DNA of 64,000 bases from an uncultured Mycobacterium sp. (GCA_900078375.1 FLQS01000006.1:29070-93069); one strand, 5' to 3'; numbered from the stretch's first letter, positions 31,301-41,274 are shown. Notes: generated from the letters alone by a model not told the origin. A program made the numbers and translations.

Positions 31301-31602
31301 CGTTGGATCACCGCCGCGGTCCGGTTGAACAACTCGTGCATCACCGCTTGGAGCTGCTCGGGACGCAACGAGGCTGCCAGTCGCATAGAACCGACAACAT
31401 CGGCGAACAGGACGGTCACCTGTTTGTATTCGCCTCGTACCGACTGCCAGACCACAGCCGAGCCGCACACGTCGCAGAACTGTGCTCTGGCACGAAGGTC
31501 GTTGCCGCACGACCCACACGTACTGACGGATTCCTCGCCCGCGCCGACCATCTCCCCGATTTCCCCAGCTTTAGCCGTGGTGGCGAGTTGATGATGGCGC
31601 AT
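28366..31602 (-). CDS. Zinc-ribbon / class III nucleotide cyclase / AAA ATPase protein
   Basis: 1078 aa. Order: zinc ribbon (CGSCG...CDVCG, about 29-47), class III cyclase domain (first metal Asp in FADVVGS, second in FTGDGLMALFG), a P-loop NTPase (GAPGLGKT, about residue 283) with a VFVLEDAHWID Walker B, then a long TPR-like helical region. No C-terminal LuxR HTH is seen, unlike several M. tuberculosis relatives. In the cyclase the usual transition-state Asn motif (VNxAxR) reads VGMAQR, so cyclase activity may be weak or absent. A later ATG at about 31551 is a possible start. It lies between an LLM oxidoreductase and a glycosyltransferase in one likely transcript. Confidence 0.88.
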   Translation of the reverse strand: MRHHQLATTAKAGEIGEMVGAGEESVSTCGSCGNDLRARAQFCDVCGSAVVWQSVRGEYKQVTVLFADVVGSMRLAASLRPEQLQAVMHELFNRTAAVIQRFQGTVAMFTGDGLMALFGAPLALEDHALRACISALEIQSVTKQFAAELLRNNGIDLKLRIGLNSGEVVAGEVGSGRGTYTAIGHPVGMAQRMESAAPPDGVLCSESTARLVEGSATLGPLTNVRIKGSDEPVPATQLLDVRLDRMVLGRGESQLVGRDAEFGDLTSMFDTGQGGTVRVVGAPGLGKTLLAHQFAEYAAARNTRIVVARCEAHTTGVAFRALARTLRALFDVDGLAPPEARARVASQCDALSPESTDTPMLFDAMGIAEGDAPPQFSVDGRRHRLVEMMTGVVRAQGRRTVFVLEDAHWIDGPSDDVIAAFATAVAETGSMFVTTYRPEFRGALHRSSTHTIELGTLSNAAAEQAVAQILGTDPSTVQLGQQVAQAAAGNPFFAEEIVRDLAGRGVLKGNRGGYRVSGTVDHIFVPATVQAVLAARIDRLRPETKSILNAAAVIGSRFDVDTLQTVQPQTTPNAMAELVAAQLIDQTEFVPAQRFCFHHPLVRTVAYDSQLHATRARTHNAVAEAIQRRPSFSDESAAMVAAHLEAAGQLSDAYLWRMRAAAWLRPRDLAAARSQWDSARRIADGLPDSDSETLHKRISPRTMLVSTTLYVRDEFATDDTYRELRELAMRSRDTTSLAVGMAGRIFSMSVNDSRASDAKPLASELYALATGIRCDAATKALMLNSVGFTEFANGEFRSARAVAEEILRLAPECPVTEIAPAQALLGLVQTCLGDVTPGLRNLRVALERVRSLHPVIVASVQLYSALVGALGLVDPGELLSGAHEAWQRAESFGDICGTVMAGWTYGTILLRTSDSRDEEALGLLRRVRATIDEHRLGACSLATISTDLALNAARNGHLDDAISELHASFERFLSGFPTFAAFPGEALVELLVGRASPGDLAEANQVLARWRECGFDIPGLRLWSLRAQALIARAHGDATAYHRRAGDYLALCEQLGAIGRLDDARRLAAAAGVTTTTR

Positions 31603-31656
31603 CGGCGGTGCATCGCGCGCCCTAACTGTGAAGAACCCCGCGAATTGTGCGAGAGA

Positions 31657-32514
31657 TCAGGCGGTGTTGACGGTCAGTCCCGAATCGCGGATCGCCTCCG
31701 CAAGCGGTTCCAGCACTGCCGGATCGTGTGGCGTGGGCAGGTAGACGATCGCGAGATCCAGCCCTTCGGCGGCCAGAGCGGCGGCCTCATCGACCACCTT
31801 CGCGTAGTCGCGGTCGTCGCTGAGCCGGACGTGGGCCGACAGCATGATCTCCGCCGGGTCACGGCCGATGTCGGCGCAATGGGAGGCCAGCACGTTGCGC
31901 TTGTGGGCGAACTCTTCGGGAGTACCGCCGACGAAGTTCCAGTGCTGCGCGTACTTGGCGGTGATGCGCAGCGTGCGCTTCTCTCCGCTCCCGCCGATGC
32001 AGATCGGCGGGTGCGGCCGCTGCGGCCCCTTGGGTTCGTTGCGGGCGTCCTTGAGCTGGTAGTAGGCGCCGTTAAAGTCGGTGGTCTCCTGGCTGAGCAG
32101 GCCGATGAGCACCTGGCAGCCCTCTTCGAAGCGGTCGAAGCGCTCCTTGATGCTGCCCAGCTCGATGCCGTAGGCGCCGGACTCCTCCTCGTTCCAGCCG
32201 GCGCCGATGCCCAGCTCCAAGCGTCCGCCGGAAATGATGTCGACGGCCGCTGCCATATTGGCGAGCACCGCGGGGTGCCGGTAATGGATGCCGGTGACCA
32301 GGGTGCCCAGCCGCAGCCGGGTGGTCGCCTGCGCGAGGGCGGTCAACGTGGACCAGCCCTCCAGGCACGGCCCGGCAGGGTGGGAGAAGATCGGATAGAA
32401 ATGGTCGAACGTCCAGCCGGAGTGGTAGACGTCGATCCCGTCGGCGACCTGCCAGACCGCCAGCATGTCGGACCACGTGGTGTTTTGCGGTGAGGTTTTG
32501 AAGGCGAATTGCAC
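31657..32514 (-). CDS. LLM-class F420-dependent oxidoreductase
   Basis: 285-aa luciferase-like protein with GGRLELGIGAGWNEEESGAYGI and PPICIGGSGEKRTLRI, signatures of mycobacterial F420-type LLM enzymes. GTG at 32514 (VQFAFKTSPQNTTW) is chosen over the longer open frame because the family's first beta strand begins here. It is the first gene of a probable minus-strand run with the cyclase-ATPase (54-nt gap) and glycosyltransferase. The substrate is unknown. Confidence 0.9.
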   Translation of the reverse strand: MQFAFKTSPQNTTWSDMLAVWQVADGIDVYHSGWTFDHFYPIFSHPAGPCLEGWSTLTALAQATTRLRLGTLVTGIHYRHPAVLANMAAAVDIISGGRLELGIGAGWNEEESGAYGIELGSIKERFDRFEEGCQVLIGLLSQETTDFNGAYYQLKDARNEPKGPQRPHPPICIGGSGEKRTLRITAKYAQHWNFVGGTPEEFAHKRNVLASHCADIGRDPAEIMLSAHVRLSDDRDYAKVVDEAAALAAEGLDLAIVYLPTPHDPAVLEPLAEAIRDSGLTVNTA

Positions 32515-32551
32515 TATGTCGAGCGTAGTCCGCTTGGCTGAGCCAAAGCTG

Positions 32552-32785
32552 CTAGCCGGTGCTGACCTTGCGCCGCGAGAGCGCGGGCGGCGGCGGCCCG
32601 TAATAAACCGCCTCGCTGGTGCGTTCGGGCTGCGTCCGCAACGCACGTTCGGCCGACACGACGTCGTGGCGTTTGAGGACCCCCAGGTGCTGGGACAGGA
32701 GTGTGGGTTCGATATCCGTGGTGGCGAGCCGGGTGCGCGAGCGCCTTGAACAGGTTCGCTTTGATTTCGTAGAGCGACCGATCGG
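32552..32785 (-). pseudogene. ArsR-family regulator, frameshifted and internally deleted
   Basis: Two pieces of one ArsR HTH protein lie in different frames on the minus strand. The N-terminal piece SLYEIKANLFKALAHPAR reads in one frame (ending near 32730). The recognition-helix piece DIEPTLLSQHLGVLKRHDVVSAER, followed by a SEAVYYGP end, reads in another. About 20 residues between them (helices 2-3 of the winged helix) are gone, and the end is degraded. No intact version is near. It is upstream of the beta-propeller gene and of the LLM oxidoreductase, either of which it may once have regulated. The rest of 32515-32948 shows no other gene. Confidence 0.75.
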
Positions 32786-32948
32786 CGCCGACGGGGAAGC
32801 TGGAGGCACCGCGATCCCCGGATTGACTAGTTGATGGATTAAAGAAATCGCAATCAATGTGTCGGAGGGCGCGTGACCTGACCAAATCGAGGGACCAACG
32901 TCGGTCACTGGCTACAATTTGCGGGTACGTCAAGAGCCGGGGGGCATC

Positions 32949-34943
32949 ATGGGGACTCATCGACGCAGGAATCGGCAGCCGAATCTGTGGCTGGCAGCTG
33001 GCGCATTGACGCTTGGAGTTGGTGCCGGACTGGCCGGAGCGTCGGGCGTGGCCCAGGCCGATACGGGTGGGTCGGGTTCGTCATCGGGCGTCGCGTCGGC
33101 TCACACCGCTCGGCCAGCGTCAGCAGGCCCCGCGGCACCACGCCGGACGGCCCCCGTTCGTAGAGCGTTACTCTCGTCGGCAGCCACGTCCACCCCAATT
33201 AGCGAGGCCGCGCACAACTCTCGAGACACTCTGAGAACACCGCGCAGTGCCGCCAGTGCTTCGTCGACAGCCGGCGTGTCGGCAGCGTTGCCTGCCTGCC
33301 TTTCCTGCGGACTGCAACAAGCGGTGAATCAATTGGTCCCGCTGATCAACAACACCCCGATACGCGGACTGCTCGACAGGATCGATCCGGCCGGCGCCTC
33401 GGCGGTGCGACTGCTCGGGGCTCCGGTCAGCACGACGATGAGTCCGGACGGGATGCGCCTCTACGTGGTCACCGCTCCGGTGACCTCCACGCTCCCGTTT
33501 CTGTCCTTGTTTCTTCCGTCGACATCCTCAGTGACCGAAATCGACACCAAGACGAACAAGGTTGTCGGTGTGCCGATTGCGTTCGGTGGCGGTCCCGTAG
33601 GTCCCGTCGTCGTCAGCCCGGACGGAACGCAGGCCTACCTGACGACGTCGTCGGGTGACCGCACCCGGGTGACGATCATCAACACCGGTAACAGCACCTT
33701 TACCCGTGCCGGCACACTCGCCGGTTCGGTCCAAGGAGTCGTCGACACGGCAGACGGCCTTCGCGTGTTCCTGGGAACGATGGATTCGACCGCCAATGAG
33801 TGGACTGTCGCGCTGGTCGACGGAAGGACCGGCGCACAGGTAGGAAAACCGTTGCAAATAGCGGGTTTTCCGAGCGGCGAACTGGCGACGAGTCCGGATG
33901 GTGGCCGCGCTTACTTGACCACGGTTGTGGTCGCGGGAGACACACGATCGACGGTCGTAACCGTGATCGATACCGCGGACAACACGTTGATGGGCACCAC
34001 TGTGCTGGACGACAGCATCGCTGACGGCGGTGTGGTGGTCAGCCCCGATGGGGCACACGCGGTACAGGTCACCAACACAACGTCGAGACTTCACACGACT
34101 GTGACGATGCTGGACCCGGGCACCGGTGCCGTCGTCGGTGCGCCGGCCGGGCTGGACGGACTTCCTTCGACGTACCCGGCCGCGATCTACGTCGACGGTG
34201 GCGACCGGTTGGCAGTGGCGACCTACACGGGGAGCCAGTCGTCGCTCACGATCCTGGACGCGGCGGATGGCACGGTCGTCGGGACACCGGTCGTCATGGA
34301 GGGCGGCGGCCTTGCGGTTGTCGATCAGGTGACGGCGTTCGGCGAGGGGGACGACCGGCTTTACATCCTCAGTCGATACTGGGACGCCGACGAGAGCGAG
34401 TACAAAACCTTGGCCACCGTCGTTGACACAACGGACAGCACCGTCGTCGGGACCCCGCTGGTTCTCGATGGCGAGCCTCCGCCAACCAACAGCGTGAGCG
34501 TGAGTCCGGACCGAAGCCGGGTATTCCAGACCCTTCGACCCGCGTCGGTTTCCCAAGGCCAGCCCTACATTTCATCGGTGGCCATGATCGGAACCGACGG
34601 CACCCTTATTACTGCGCCGGCGTCGGTCCCTGGCTCGATTTACCGGCCCGTGGTCTTCAGCCCGGACGGGTCCCGCGCATACCAGCTGTCGGAGAATGCG
34701 AAGTCGGTGGTGACCGCGATCGATGCGACCACCGGCGCGGTGATCGGTAGCCCAGTGGCCGTCAACGGGAGGCTGGGTGACGATCTGTTCGTGGCAGCCG
34801 ACGGGGCCAGTGCCTACGTCTCCACTCGGATCACCTTTTTCCGTCTGCTCCTTCCCATCCCGTTGCCGTTCCCGATCGAATTCTCGCTCAGCATCACGCA
34901 CGTCAACGCCGTCGACACCGCGGATTTCGTCGCGACCATCTAG
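32949..34943 (+). CDS. Secreted beta-propeller (YVTN/NHL-type repeat) protein
   Basis: 664 aa from ATG 32949, which has a GGGGG stretch 4 nt upstream. N-terminus: twin Arg-rich start, hydrophobic core LAAGALTLGVGAGLAGASG and AQA cleavage box, then a Ser/Ala/Thr-rich linker to about residue 110. The remainder consists of about seven repeats with the pattern VVSPDGxxAYLTT ... VTVIDTADNTLMGT, typical of YVTN-type propellers. No catalytic motif is seen. Such exported propeller proteins in mycobacteria probably bind ligands or the envelope; function is unknown. Confidence 0.85.
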   Translation: MGTHRRRNRQPNLWLAAGALTLGVGAGLAGASGVAQADTGGSGSSSGVASAHTARPASAGPAAPRRTAPVRRALLSSAATSTPISEAAHNSRDTLRTPRSAASASSTAGVSAALPACLSCGLQQAVNQLVPLINNTPIRGLLDRIDPAGASAVRLLGAPVSTTMSPDGMRLYVVTAPVTSTLPFLSLFLPSTSSVTEIDTKTNKVVGVPIAFGGGPVGPVVVSPDGTQAYLTTSSGDRTRVTIINTGNSTFTRAGTLAGSVQGVVDTADGLRVFLGTMDSTANEWTVALVDGRTGAQVGKPLQIAGFPSGELATSPDGGRAYLTTVVVAGDTRSTVVTVIDTADNTLMGTTVLDDSIADGGVVVSPDGAHAVQVTNTTSRLHTTVTMLDPGTGAVVGAPAGLDGLPSTYPAAIYVDGGDRLAVATYTGSQSSLTILDAADGTVVGTPVVMEGGGLAVVDQVTAFGEGDDRLYILSRYWDADESEYKTLATVVDTTDSTVVGTPLVLDGEPPPTNSVSVSPDRSRVFQTLRPASVSQGQPYISSVAMIGTDGTLITAPASVPGSIYRPVVFSPDGSRAYQLSENAKSVVTAIDATTGAVIGSPVAVNGRLGDDLFVAADGASAYVSTRITFFRLLLPIPLPFPIEFSLSITHVNAVDTADFVATI

Positions 34944-34973
34944 AGGACAACTCGGGCGGGGCACACTGGAGCC

Positions 34974-35978
34974 ATGGACCCGGTGGCCGCGCTGCGCGAG
35001 ATCGCGTACTACAAGGACCGGGCGCGCGAGGACTCCCGGCGGGTGATGGCCTACCGAAAGGCCGCCGACATCGTCGAGGCGTTGGACGAGTCGAGTCGCG
35101 AGCGGCACGGCCGAGCCAACAGCTGGCAGTCGCTGCCCGGTATCGGACCGAAGACCGCCAAGGTGATCGCCCAGGCCTGGGCCGGCCAGGAGCCCGACGC
35201 GCTGGTCGAATTGCGAAGCACCGCAGCAGACCTCGGCGGCGGCGAAATCCGGGCCGCACTACGCGGCGACCTGCACCTGCATTCGAACTGGTCGGACGGG
35301 TCGGCCCCGATCCACGAGATGCTGGCCACCGCCGCCGCGTTGGGCCACGACTACTGCGCGCTCACCGACCATTCGCCGCGGCTGACCATCGCCAACGGAT
35401 TGTCCGCCGACCGGCTGCGCCAGCAGCTCGACGTCATCGACGAGCTACGCGAGCAACTTGCGCCGTTCCGGATTCTCACCGGCATCGAGGTCGACATCCT
35501 CGAGGACGGCACCCTGGATCAGGAACCGGAACTGCTGGACCGGCTCGACATCGTGGTCGCCAGCGTGCACTCCAAACTGGCGATGGACGCGCCGGCGATG
35601 ACCCGCCGGATGCTGCGCGCGGTATCCGACGCGCGGGTCAACGTGCTGGGCCACTGCACCGGGCGATTGGTGACCGGCAACCGCGGAATCCGGGCCGAGT
35701 CGAGCTTCGACGCCGAGAAGGTGTTCACCGCATGCCGAGACAACAACACCGCCGTCGAGATCAACTCCCGCCCCGAGCGTCGTGACCCGCCCACCCGGCT
35801 GCTCAAGCTGGCAGTGGAGATCGGCTGCGACTTCTCGATCGACACCGATGCGCACGCCCCGGGCCAGCTGGACTTCCTCGGCTACGGCGCGCAGCGTGCG
35901 CTCGACAACGGTGTTCCGGTCGACCGGATCATCACCACCTGGCCGGCCGACAAACTGGTGAGCTGGGCGGCAAGCTAA
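34974..35978 (+). CDS. PHP-domain phosphoesterase with HhH motif (Rv3856c-like)
   Basis: 334 aa, similar to the C-terminal half of PolX. The helix-hairpin-helix [16 protein letters not shown] (about 51-66) binds DNA in related proteins; the PHP metal-binding motifs follow: [12 protein letters not shown] (about 98-109), [29 protein letters not shown], and DTDAH at the end. All expected His/Asp ligands are present, so a metal-dependent phosphoesterase or nuclease activity is likely. No polymerase domain is attached. The stop overlaps the convergent mmpL stop by 4 bp. Confidence 0.9.
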   Translation: MDPVAALREIAYYKDRAREDSRRVMAYRKAADIVEALDESSRERHGRANSWQSLPGIGPKTAKVIAQAWAGQEPDALVELRSTAADLGGGEIRAALRGDLHLHSNWSDGSAPIHEMLATAAALGHDYCALTDHSPRLTIANGLSADRLRQQLDVIDELREQLAPFRILTGIEVDILEDGTLDQEPELLDRLDIVVASVHSKLAMDAPAMTRRMLRAVSDARVNVLGHCTGRLVTGNRGIRAESSFDAEKVFTACRDNNTAVEINSRPERRDPPTRLLKLAVEIGCDFSIDTDAHAPGQLDFLGYGAQRALDNGVPVDRIITTWPADKLVSWAAS

Positions 35979-38869
35979 CTGCCCACCGGCGACAGGACGC
36001 GATCCCGGCTCGGCCAGGGCTGCGGTACCGGGCGCGGTCGCACCCGTTGAGGCCACCAGAACCAACGGCCGAGAAGTGCTGCCAGCGACGGTGTCAACAG
36101 CGAACGCACGACCAGCGTGTCGAACAGCAGGCCGAGGCCGATCGTCGTACCCACCTGACCGATGACGATCATGTCGCTGATCGCCATGGAGATCATGGTG
36201 AAGGCGAACACCAGGCCGGCCGACGTCACCACCGATCCGGTCCCCGCCATCGAGCGGATGATGCCGGTCTTGAGCCCGGCGTGGAATTCCTCCTTCATCC
36301 GGGACACCAGCAGCAGGTTGTAGTCCGCACCGACCGCGAGCAGCACGATGACAGACATCGGCAGCACCATCCAGTGCAGTGGGATGCCGATCAGGTGTTG
36401 CCACAACAACACCGAAAGACCAAAGGAGGTACCGAGACTCAGCACGACCGTGCCGACGATGACCGCCGCGGCGGCGATGGCACGGGTCAGCACCACCATG
36501 ATCAGGAAGATCAGGATCAAGGATGCGACCGCCGCGATGAGCAGGTCGTAGTCGGCGCCCAGCTGCATGTCCTTGTTCATGGCCGCGCTGCCGCCCACGT
36601 AGACCGTCGAACCCTCCAGCGGCGTGCCTTTGATGGCGTCGACGGCGGCGGTGCGCAGCGGTTCGATGTGCGACGTGCCGGTCTCGCTGAGTGGATCACC
36701 CTGGTGATTCACCGTGAACCGCACCGCGTGACCGTCGGGCGAGATGAACAGTTTGATCCCGCGCTGGAAGTCGGCCGTCCCGAACGCCTCCGGGGGAAGG
36801 TAGAACGTATCGTCGTTGTGCGCGGCGTCGAACGCCTTGCCCATTGCCGTCGCGTCCTGCTGCATCGCGATGTTCTGATCCTGCTGCGCCTTCTGCGCCT
36901 GATACTGATTCAGCATCATCTGCTTCTGGTTCTTCATCGTCTGGATCATCGCCGGCATCAGCGCGGCCATCTGCGGAGTGAGCTCGGCCATGCGATCGAG
37001 ATCCGGAATCAGTTCTTGGAAGTCGTCAGACATGGTGCCGATGCCGTCGAGGCTGTCGAAAACCGAACGCAACGCCCAGCACATCGGGATATCGAAACAG
37101 TGTGGTTCCCAGTAGAAGTAGTTGCGCAAAGGCCGGAACTGATCATCGAAGTCGGCCAGGTGATCGCGCACCTGGCTGATCGTCATCGAGGTGTCCTTCA
37201 TCTTGTCCGCCATCCGGCGCGTCACGCCGGCCAACTCGAGCGTGATGCCCTGCATCTTGGTCATCGAGTCGATGGTCACCTGCATCTCGTCGGCCTGTTT
37301 GAGCGTGTTCTCCAGGACCGTCTGCTGGTAGTCGTTGTTGAGCAGCTGGCCGGTACCGCTCTGGCTCATCGTGTAGGCGAGCGAGGCGTGTTCGATCGGC
37401 TTGCCGTCGGGCCGGGTAATCGTCGTGACCTGCGCGATACCGCTCACCCGTGCCATGGCTTTCGCGATCTTGTCGATCACCAGGAAGTCCGCGGGATTGC
37501 GCAAGTCGTGATCGGCCTCCACCATCACCAACTCCGGATTCATCTTGGCCTCGGAGAAGTGCCGGTCGGCGGCCGCCTGACCGACGTTGGCCGGGATGTC
37601 GTCGGGTAGGTAGATGCGATCGTTGTAGGTCGTGTGGTAACCCGGCAACGCAAGCAGGCCCACGAGGCACAGCACGATGGCGAAGACCAACACAGCCCCG
37701 GGCCAGCGGACGGTCGCCGCGCCGACACGGCGCCAGCCGCGAGATGTGTTCTTGCCCTTCGGTTCCAGCACACGGCCGAATCGGGTGACGATCGAGATGA
37801 CCGCGGGCCCCAGCGTCAGCGCGGCGGCGACCACGACGGTCATGCCCACGGCCAACGGAATGCCCATGGTCTGGAAGTACGGCAATCGGGTGAAATGCAG
37901 GCAGAACGTCGCCCCGGCGATGGTCATCCCCGAAGCCAGCACCACGTGCGCGGTGCCGTGGTACATGTCGTAGTACGCCGACTCGCGGTCCTTCCCCTTG
38001 CGCCGCGCCTCTTGATATCGGCCGATCAAGAAGATCGCATAGTCGGTGGCCGCTGCGATCGCCAGTGTCACAACCATGTTCGTCGCGAATGTGGTCAGTC
38101 CGAACACGTTGTGAAAGCCGAGGAAGGCGACGGCCCCGGTTGAAGCGGACAGGCCGACGACGACCATGGCCAGCGTGATCAGCGTTGTGACGAAGGAACG
38201 ATAGATGAGCAGCAGCATGATGGTGATGACGCCGAACGTCAGCGCCTCGATCGTTTCCATGCTGGCATCGCCGACCGCGTTTTGATCCGTCGTCGTCGCC
38301 GACGGACCCGCCACGTAGGCCTTGACACCGGGCGGCGCCGGGACGCCGGCGACGAGATTCCTTACGGCTTCCACGGATTCGTTGGCGAGGGCCTCACCCT
38401 GGTCGCCGCTGATATACACCTGGACGTACGACGCCTTGCCGTCAATACTCTGGGCCCCGGCGGCCGTGAGCGTGTCACCCCAGAAGTCCTGGACGTGCTG
38501 CACGTGCGTGGTGTCGGCGCGCAGGTCGCCAACAATCTCGTCGTAGAACGCGTGTGCATCAGCACCCAAGGGCTTGTCACCCTCGAGCACGATCATCACT
38601 GAACTGCTGGTCTTGTACTCGCCGAACACCTCGCCCACACGTTTGATCGCGATGAGTGAGGGCGCATCGTTGGGGCTCATCGAGACCGCGCGCATCTTGC
38701 CCACCTCGGCGAGCTGAGGCACGGTGGCGGTCAGGATTCCGATCAGGGCGATCCACGCCAGCACGATCGGGATCGCGAAGATGCGGATGAATCGTGGCAG
38801 CGCAGGACGTTTGACGGTCCGGATCGGCGGGGCGGCGTCGCTCGGAGCGTCGTCGAGGACAGTGCTCAT
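35975..38869 (-). CDS. MmpL family RND transporter
   Basis: 964-aa inner-membrane proton-driven transporter. Two blocks of six helices each with the MmpL hallmarks [15 protein letters not shown] (first half) and [16 protein letters not shown] (second half). Each half has a periplasmic domain; the second has a long Gln/Met-rich coiled coil (around [19 protein letters not shown]), as in MmpL4/MmpL5. It would export a lipid, siderophore or drug with MmpS. ATG at 38869 overlaps the mmpS stop as ATGA. A divergent TetR gene follows, the layout known for drug-responsive MmpS5/MmpL5 pairs such as that controlled by MAB_4384 in M. abscessus. Confidence 0.95.
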   Translation of the reverse strand: MSTVLDDAPSDAAPPIRTVKRPALPRFIRIFAIPIVLAWIALIGILTATVPQLAEVGKMRAVSMSPNDAPSLIAIKRVGEVFGEYKTSSSVMIVLEGDKPLGADAHAFYDEIVGDLRADTTHVQHVQDFWGDTLTAAGAQSIDGKASYVQVYISGDQGEALANESVEAVRNLVAGVPAPPGVKAYVAGPSATTTDQNAVGDASMETIEALTFGVITIMLLLIYRSFVTTLITLAMVVVGLSASTGAVAFLGFHNVFGLTTFATNMVVTLAIAAATDYAIFLIGRYQEARRKGKDRESAYYDMYHGTAHVVLASGMTIAGATFCLHFTRLPYFQTMGIPLAVGMTVVVAAALTLGPAVISIVTRFGRVLEPKGKNTSRGWRRVGAATVRWPGAVLVFAIVLCLVGLLALPGYHTTYNDRIYLPDDIPANVGQAAADRHFSEAKMNPELVMVEADHDLRNPADFLVIDKIAKAMARVSGIAQVTTITRPDGKPIEHASLAYTMSQSGTGQLLNNDYQQTVLENTLKQADEMQVTIDSMTKMQGITLELAGVTRRMADKMKDTSMTISQVRDHLADFDDQFRPLRNYFYWEPHCFDIPMCWALRSVFDSLDGIGTMSDDFQELIPDLDRMAELTPQMAALMPAMIQTMKNQKQMMLNQYQAQKAQQDQNIAMQQDATAMGKAFDAAHNDDTFYLPPEAFGTADFQRGIKLFISPDGHAVRFTVNHQGDPLSETGTSHIEPLRTAAVDAIKGTPLEGSTVYVGGSAAMNKDMQLGADYDLLIAAVASLILIFLIMVVLTRAIAAAAVIVGTVVLSLGTSFGLSVLLWQHLIGIPLHWMVLPMSVIVLLAVGADYNLLLVSRMKEEFHAGLKTGIIRSMAGTGSVVTSAGLVFAFTMISMAISDMIVIGQVGTTIGLGLLFDTLVVRSLLTPSLAALLGRWFWWPQRVRPRPVPQPWPSRDRVLSPVGS

Positions 38870-39291
38870 GCGGCCTTCACCAAGCAATACGTCGCGGCGT
38901 TCACTCCCTGGGCCGTCCTCTCGTCCTTGACTTCGTCATCGACCAAGACGCGACAGCCGATCGATTGACCGTCCCCTTGTACCAACAGATTTGGCATGAC
39001 AGACGGCACCGTCGTCTCAAGCCGCAGGGACCACGGCAGACTGACTGCACCTGTCCTCTGCGGCAAGCCGTTGAGATCGGTGTAGTTGATGACTGCGCTC
39101 TCTGCCGAGCCGAAGACTTCGTAGACGACGACTTTCGGATTGAACTTGGCCGCGGTGTCCGAACCCACCGGTGTCACCACCGCGCCGTCGGAGCCGAATA
39201 CCGACCGCAGCTGGCTCACGCTCGCGACGCCGACCACGACGGCCACCACCATCAGAGCGGGCAGCCAGATGCGTTTAAGTACCGCAATCAC
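38866..39291 (-). CDS. MmpS family membrane accessory protein
   Basis: 141 aa: one N-terminal membrane anchor ([16 protein letters not shown]) and a beta-sandwich periplasmic domain with the MmpS hallmarks [23 protein letters not shown] and [21 protein letters not shown]. It works with the translationally coupled MmpL. The GTG start at 39291 directly precedes the membrane segment. No lipidation Cys is present. Confidence 0.95.
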   Translation of the reverse strand: MIAVLKRIWLPALMVVAVVVGVASVSQLRSVFGSDGAVVTPVGSDTAAKFNPKVVVYEVFGSAESAVINYTDLNGLPQRTGAVSLPWSLRLETTVPSVMPNLLVQGDGQSIGCRVLVDDEVKDERTAQGVNAATYCLVKAA

Positions 39292-39343
39292 ATTCAGGCC
39301 TTTCCAGGATGTGACGGCCGCAAGTCGGGCAACGGCGGGGTGA

Positions 39344-39353
39344 CCTAGCTAGG
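39344..39353. promoter_or_regulatory. Palindrome between mmpS and tetR, possible operator
   Basis: CCTAGCTAGG is a perfect 10-bp palindrome in the 136-bp divergent gap, and the most symmetric sequence there. TetR operators are usually longer, so this may be only the core. Confidence 0.35.
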
Positions 39354-39427
39354 CAATCTAAGGGGATAAGTGGATAGAGTCAATCCGGTTCTTGGTTTTC
39401 GTAAGACAGGTCACTAAACTCAGCGGC

Positions 39428-40081
39428 GTGGTTGACAAACCGTGCCGCGGGCTGCGCAAGGACGCCGAGCGCAACCGGCAGCGGATCATCGAAGCCGCGC
39501 GCGAGCTATTCGCCGTGCGCGGTTTGGAGGCGACGCTCAATGACGTCGCCCACCACGCCAACGTCGGGGTGGGGACGGTGTACCGGCGGTTCGCCACTAA
39601 AGAGGAACTGCTCGACGCGATTTTCGAAGACGGTATCGACCAGGTCGTCTGCCTCGCGGAATCCGCACTGCGGCAAGATAATTCGTGGGACGGCTTCGTG
39701 TGGTTCGTCGAGCAGCTCTGCGAATTGACCGCACGGGACCGCGGTCTGCGGGAGATGGTCTACAGCTCGGCCTACGGCGGCTACGGCGTGGAGTGCGCGC
39801 GGTTGCGCCTCACGCCGCCCATGTCGAAACTCGTCGAGCGGGCCCGTGCCGACGGCTACCTGCGACCGGATGCCGAGCCCACCGACATGCCGATCCTGGG
39901 CATGCTCGCGGGCACCGTCAGCGAATGGGCCGGCCACGTCGACCCCGAACTGTGGCGACGGTACGTAGCTCTGCTGCTCGACGGCATGCGCCACCAGGAA
40001 GGGCGACAGCCGCTGCCCGTCAAGGCGCTGTGCGACGACCGGATGGATGCGGCGATGCGCGGCTGGCACCCCGCCGGCTAA
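39428..40081 (+). CDS. TetR family regulator of the MmpS/MmpL pair (inferred)
   Basis: 217 aa: HTH at residues about 33-60 (ATLNDVAHHANVGVGTVYRRFATKEEL) and an all-helical ligand domain. GTG at 39428 (VVDKPCRGLRKDAERN) is preferred because the preceding in-frame codons have no family character. It is divergent from mmpS-mmpL, which suggests local repression relieved by a transported or related compound. It overlaps the convergent dinB stop by 4 bp. Confidence 0.9.
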   Translation: MVDKPCRGLRKDAERNRQRIIEAARELFAVRGLEATLNDVAHHANVGVGTVYRRFATKEELLDAIFEDGIDQVVCLAESALRQDNSWDGFVWFVEQLCELTARDRGLREMVYSSAYGGYGVECARLRLTPPMSKLVERARADGYLRPDAEPTDMPILGMLAGTVSEWAGHVDPELWRRYVALLLDGMRHQEGRQPLPVKALCDDRMDAAMRGWHPAG

Positions 40082-41274
40082 TCCGGCAGGTGCGGCATCT
40101 CCAATCCAGGATCCCGGCCGATGAGCACACCCCGGGTGAGCATCGCATTGCCGTAGCGGCGGCGGACCTGGTCGACCGCCGCATCCAGCTCCACCGGGTC
40201 GGGGCCACCGTCCAACGGCAGCTCCAACTGCTGAGCCCCGCCGGAGTCGATATTGGACACCGCGAACCCGATCAACGTGATGCCCCGCTCGGCGATCATC
40301 GGTTCGGCGGTGGTGACCAGACCACGCGCGGCGGCCAGGATCGGTTCCGTCGACCCGGTGGCCCTGGCCATCGTGCGTGAGCGGGTGATGCGGGTGAAGT
40401 CATCAAAGCGCAAGCGCAACACCACCGTTCGCCCGGTGCGCTGCGCTGCGCGCATCCGGCGGGTGATCCGGTCGACGAGGCCGATCACCACGGCATCCAG
40501 CTCGGCGGGCGTCCTGCGCTGACGGCCCAGCGCCCGCTGAGCGCCCACCGAACGGCGGCGATGCACCGTATTGACCCGGCGCCGGTCGATGTTGCGCGAC
40601 AGGCAGTAGAGCTGGCGGCCCATCGCCGGTCCGACCATCGACCCCAACATCGACGCGGACAGTTCGGCGACCTGGGCGACGGTTTCGATGCCGTGCGTCT
40701 GCAACTTGTCGGCTGTCTTGGGGCCCACTCCCCACAGCCGGCGCACCGGCAGGGGATGCAGGAACGCCAGCTCTGCTTCCGGGGGCACCAGCAGTAGACC
40801 GTCCGGCTTGGCTTCCTGGCTGGCGACCTTGGCCAGGAATTTGGTGCGGGCGACCCCCACGGTGATGGGCAGCCCCACCCGGTCACGCACCTGCTGACGC
40901 AGGCGCGCGCCGATCTGGACCGGATCACCCGACAACCGGAGCAGCCCGGACACGTCGAGGAAGGCCTCGTCGACGGAAAGCGGTTCGACCAGCGGTGTGG
41001 TGTCGCGGAAGACCTCGAAGACGTCGTCGCTGGCCTGGCTGTAGGCCGACATCCGCGGCGGGACGACCACCGCCGATGGGCACAGCCGGCGCGCCTGGTG
41101 ACCGCCCATTGCGGTGCGCACCCCGTAGGCCTTGGCCTCATAGCTGGCGGCCAGCACCACACCACCGCCGACGATGACCGGACGACCGCGCAGCGTGGGG
41201 TCATCGCGCTGCTCGACCGACGCATAGAACGAGTCGAGATCAGCGTGCAGGATGGTCGCCCCACCGACGGACAC
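40078..41274 (-). CDS. dinB: DNA polymerase IV, Y family (DinB3-like)
   Basis: 398-aa translesion polymerase. Palm motifs: first catalytic Asp in ILHADLDSFYASVEQ and the SVDEAFLDV motif with Asp-Glu; steric-gate Phe/Tyr in DSFYAS; fingers VIVGGGVVLAASYEAKAYGVRTAM; thumb HhH LWGVGPKTADKL. A QLELPL stretch near the C-terminus resembles a sliding-clamp-binding peptide. GTG at 41274 starts just before the first beta strand; the open frame continuing upstream overlaps the PBP gene and is not part of it. Synteny with ethR/ethA suggests the DinB3 lineage of fast growers (recalled, not checked). Confidence 0.93.
   Translation of the reverse strand: MSVGGATILHADLDSFYASVEQRDDPTLRGRPVIVGGGVVLAASYEAKAYGVRTAMGGHQARRLCPSAVVVPPRMSAYSQASDDVFEVFRDTTPLVEPLSVDEAFLDVSGLLRLSGDPVQIGARLRQQVRDRVGLPITVGVARTKFLAKVASQEAKPDGLLLVPPEAELAFLHPLPVRRLWGVGPKTADKLQTHGIETVAQVAELSASMLGSMVGPAMGRQLYCLSRNIDRRRVNTVHRRRSVGAQRALGRQRRTPAELDAVVIGLVDRITRRMRAAQRTGRTVVLRLRFDDFTRITRSRTMARATGSTEPILAAARGLVTTAEPMIAERGITLIGFAVSNIDSGGAQQLELPLDGGPDPVELDAAVDQVRRRYGNAMLTRGVLIGRDPGLEMPHLPD

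Noticed and set aside
36047..37609. 520-codon plus-strand open frame inside mmpL
   Set aside because: Arg/His-rich antisense shadow of the transporter gene.
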